Positions 63,479-64,000 of a stretch of DNA of 64,000 bases are shown here, piece after piece (within the stretch, counting starts at the first letter, position 1; every line of letters begins with the position of its first letter). The stretch covers positions 3,851,501 to 3,915,500 of the forward strand of contig NZ_CP083954.1 in assembly GCF_006442975.2 (NCBI RefSeq). The letters run 5' to 3'. Below the pieces are notes generated by a model. The model was not told the DNA's origin and did no database searches. It saw only the letters and a list, made by a program, of their open reading frames with translations. The position numbers and the translations under genes were made by a program. Origin of the DNA: Mesorhizobium sp. B2-1-1. Lineage in GTDB: Bacteria > Pseudomonadota > Alphaproteobacteria > Rhizobiales > Rhizobiaceae.

Positions 63479-64000
63479 ATGGATTTCTCCTTGATGCAGC
63501 GCGTCTTCCCGTTCTTCGTGGAAGCCGCCTTGGTGACGCTGGAACTGACAGCGCTGGCCCTGGTTCTGGGGCTGGCCGTGGCAGCACTTGCCGCGACCGC
63601 AAGAATGTCGAGATCGACGATCCTGCGGGCCGTCGGCACGCTCTATGTGAGCCTGTTTCGCGGCACACCGTGCCTGATCCAGCTCTTCGTGCTCTATTTC
63701 GGCGGCCCGCAGATCGGCATCAATCTGGATCCGTTCGCGGCCGGCGTGATCGGCCTCGGCCTCAATATCGGCGCGTATATGGCGGAATCAATCCGGGGCG
63801 CGGTGGTGGCGGTCGACCGCGGCCAGACGGAGGCAGCCCGCACGATCGGATTCGGCCGGTTCCAGACCTTGCGCAAGGTGGTGCTGCCGCAAGCCGCCAG
63901 GCTGATGATCCGCCCGCTCGGCGTCAACACGGTTGCGCTGCTGAAAGGCTCGGCCCTGGTGTCCACCATCTCGGTCGTGGAATTGACCTACACCGCGCAG
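63479..64000 (+). CDS. Amino acid ABC transporter permease (cut by window end)
   Basis: The first 174 residues from the ATG at 63479; no stop within the window. HisM-type permease: FVEAALVTLELTALALVLG, LYVSLFRGTPCLIQLFVLYFG, then NIGAYMAESIRGAVVAVDRGQTEAARTIG is the EAA-type loop that meets the ATPase, followed by LPQAARLMIRPLGVN. It lies 62 bp after the binding-protein gene and should be followed by a second permease and/or ATPase outside the window. Confidence 0.9.
   Translation, partial: MDFSLMQRVFPFFVEAALVTLELTALALVLGLAVAALAATARMSRSTILRAVGTLYVSLFRGTPCLIQLFVLYFGGPQIGINLDPFAAGVIGLGLNIGAYMAESIRGAVVAVDRGQTEAARTIGFGRFQTLRKVVLPQAARLMIRPLGVNTVALLKGSALVSTISVVELTYTAQ

Noticed and set aside
1..64000. 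CRISPR arrays, IS elements, prophage or rRNA genes
   Set aside because: No regular repeat-spacer units, transposase or phage genes, and no rRNA sequence noticed in the window.

Overview
The window looks like part of the main chromosome of an alphaproteobacterium of the Hyphomicrobiales (Rhizobiales), most probably Mesorhizobium or a close Phyllobacteriaceae relative. The signs are high GC, rhizobial gene order (mrcA-amiC-rne; dsbA-aroQ-accB-accC-aat), a B12-dependent class II ribonucleotide reductase, and many small families common in rhizobia (DUF982, DUF1236, DUF2155, DUF3126, BTLCP transglutaminase-like peptidases). The genus is an inference from gene content only. I see no prophage, IS element, integrase or CRISPR array.

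Layout. 1-7.6 kb: a PBP1A fragment, the AmiC amidase, RNase E with a long leader, then a glutaminase/aminotransferase pair. 7.7-19.6 kb: exported M48 protease and DsbA-like protein, aroQ, accB-accC, aat, a complex I accessory subunit (NDUFA12 type), panB-panC, gatB followed 3 bp later by a GNAT gene, an orphan YjhX-type toxin behind a structured leader, and a CBS protein. 19.7-31.9 kb: rhomboid protease, PAS and PilZ proteins (signalling), a BTLCP peptidase, gamma carbonic anhydrase, cysE-DUF3126, HD hydrolase, a csp-DUF192-hydrolase operon, glyoxalase, and ilvA overlapping DUF1697. 32-36.5 kb: two tandem paralogous alpha/beta-hydrolase lipoproteins and adenine deaminase.

36.6-43.6 kb is the most accessory-looking part: an outer-membrane barrel, a 660-bp non-coding stretch with inverted repeats, a His-rich exported protein, two tiny coupled genes, DUF1236, tRNA-Leu(UAA), NUDIX, Old Yellow Enzyme, DUF982 and DUF2188-like genes, a small exported protein, and WrbA. 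43.7-52 kb: CinA-type protein, universal stress protein, gpt, NUDIX, PilZ, then nrdJ behind a 660-bp control region with NrdR-box-like sites, followed directly by hicAB. 52-58.8 kb is rich in cell-envelope functions (exported unknowns, DUF3592, GH25 muramidase, phosphodiester glycosidase, a second BTLCP, UppP). 59-64 kb: small unknown gene with a repeat-bearing upstream region, GFA protein, exported hydrolase, ParB-like domain protein, and a LysR regulator divergent from an amino-acid ABC transporter cut by the window end.

Most genes are housekeeping. The best leads for new biology are non-coding or very small: the structured leader of the orphan yjhX, the nrdJ control region (tandem NrdR boxes plus a tiny promoter-hairpin-terminator unit), a three-hairpin element at 23.1 kb with repeated CTAAGGAG linkers, a GANTC cluster at 20.5 kb, 13-bp repeats with a 20-bp period at 59.3 kb, and the tiny genes next to tRNA-Leu. 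All functions are read from sequence by recognition; no database search was run.
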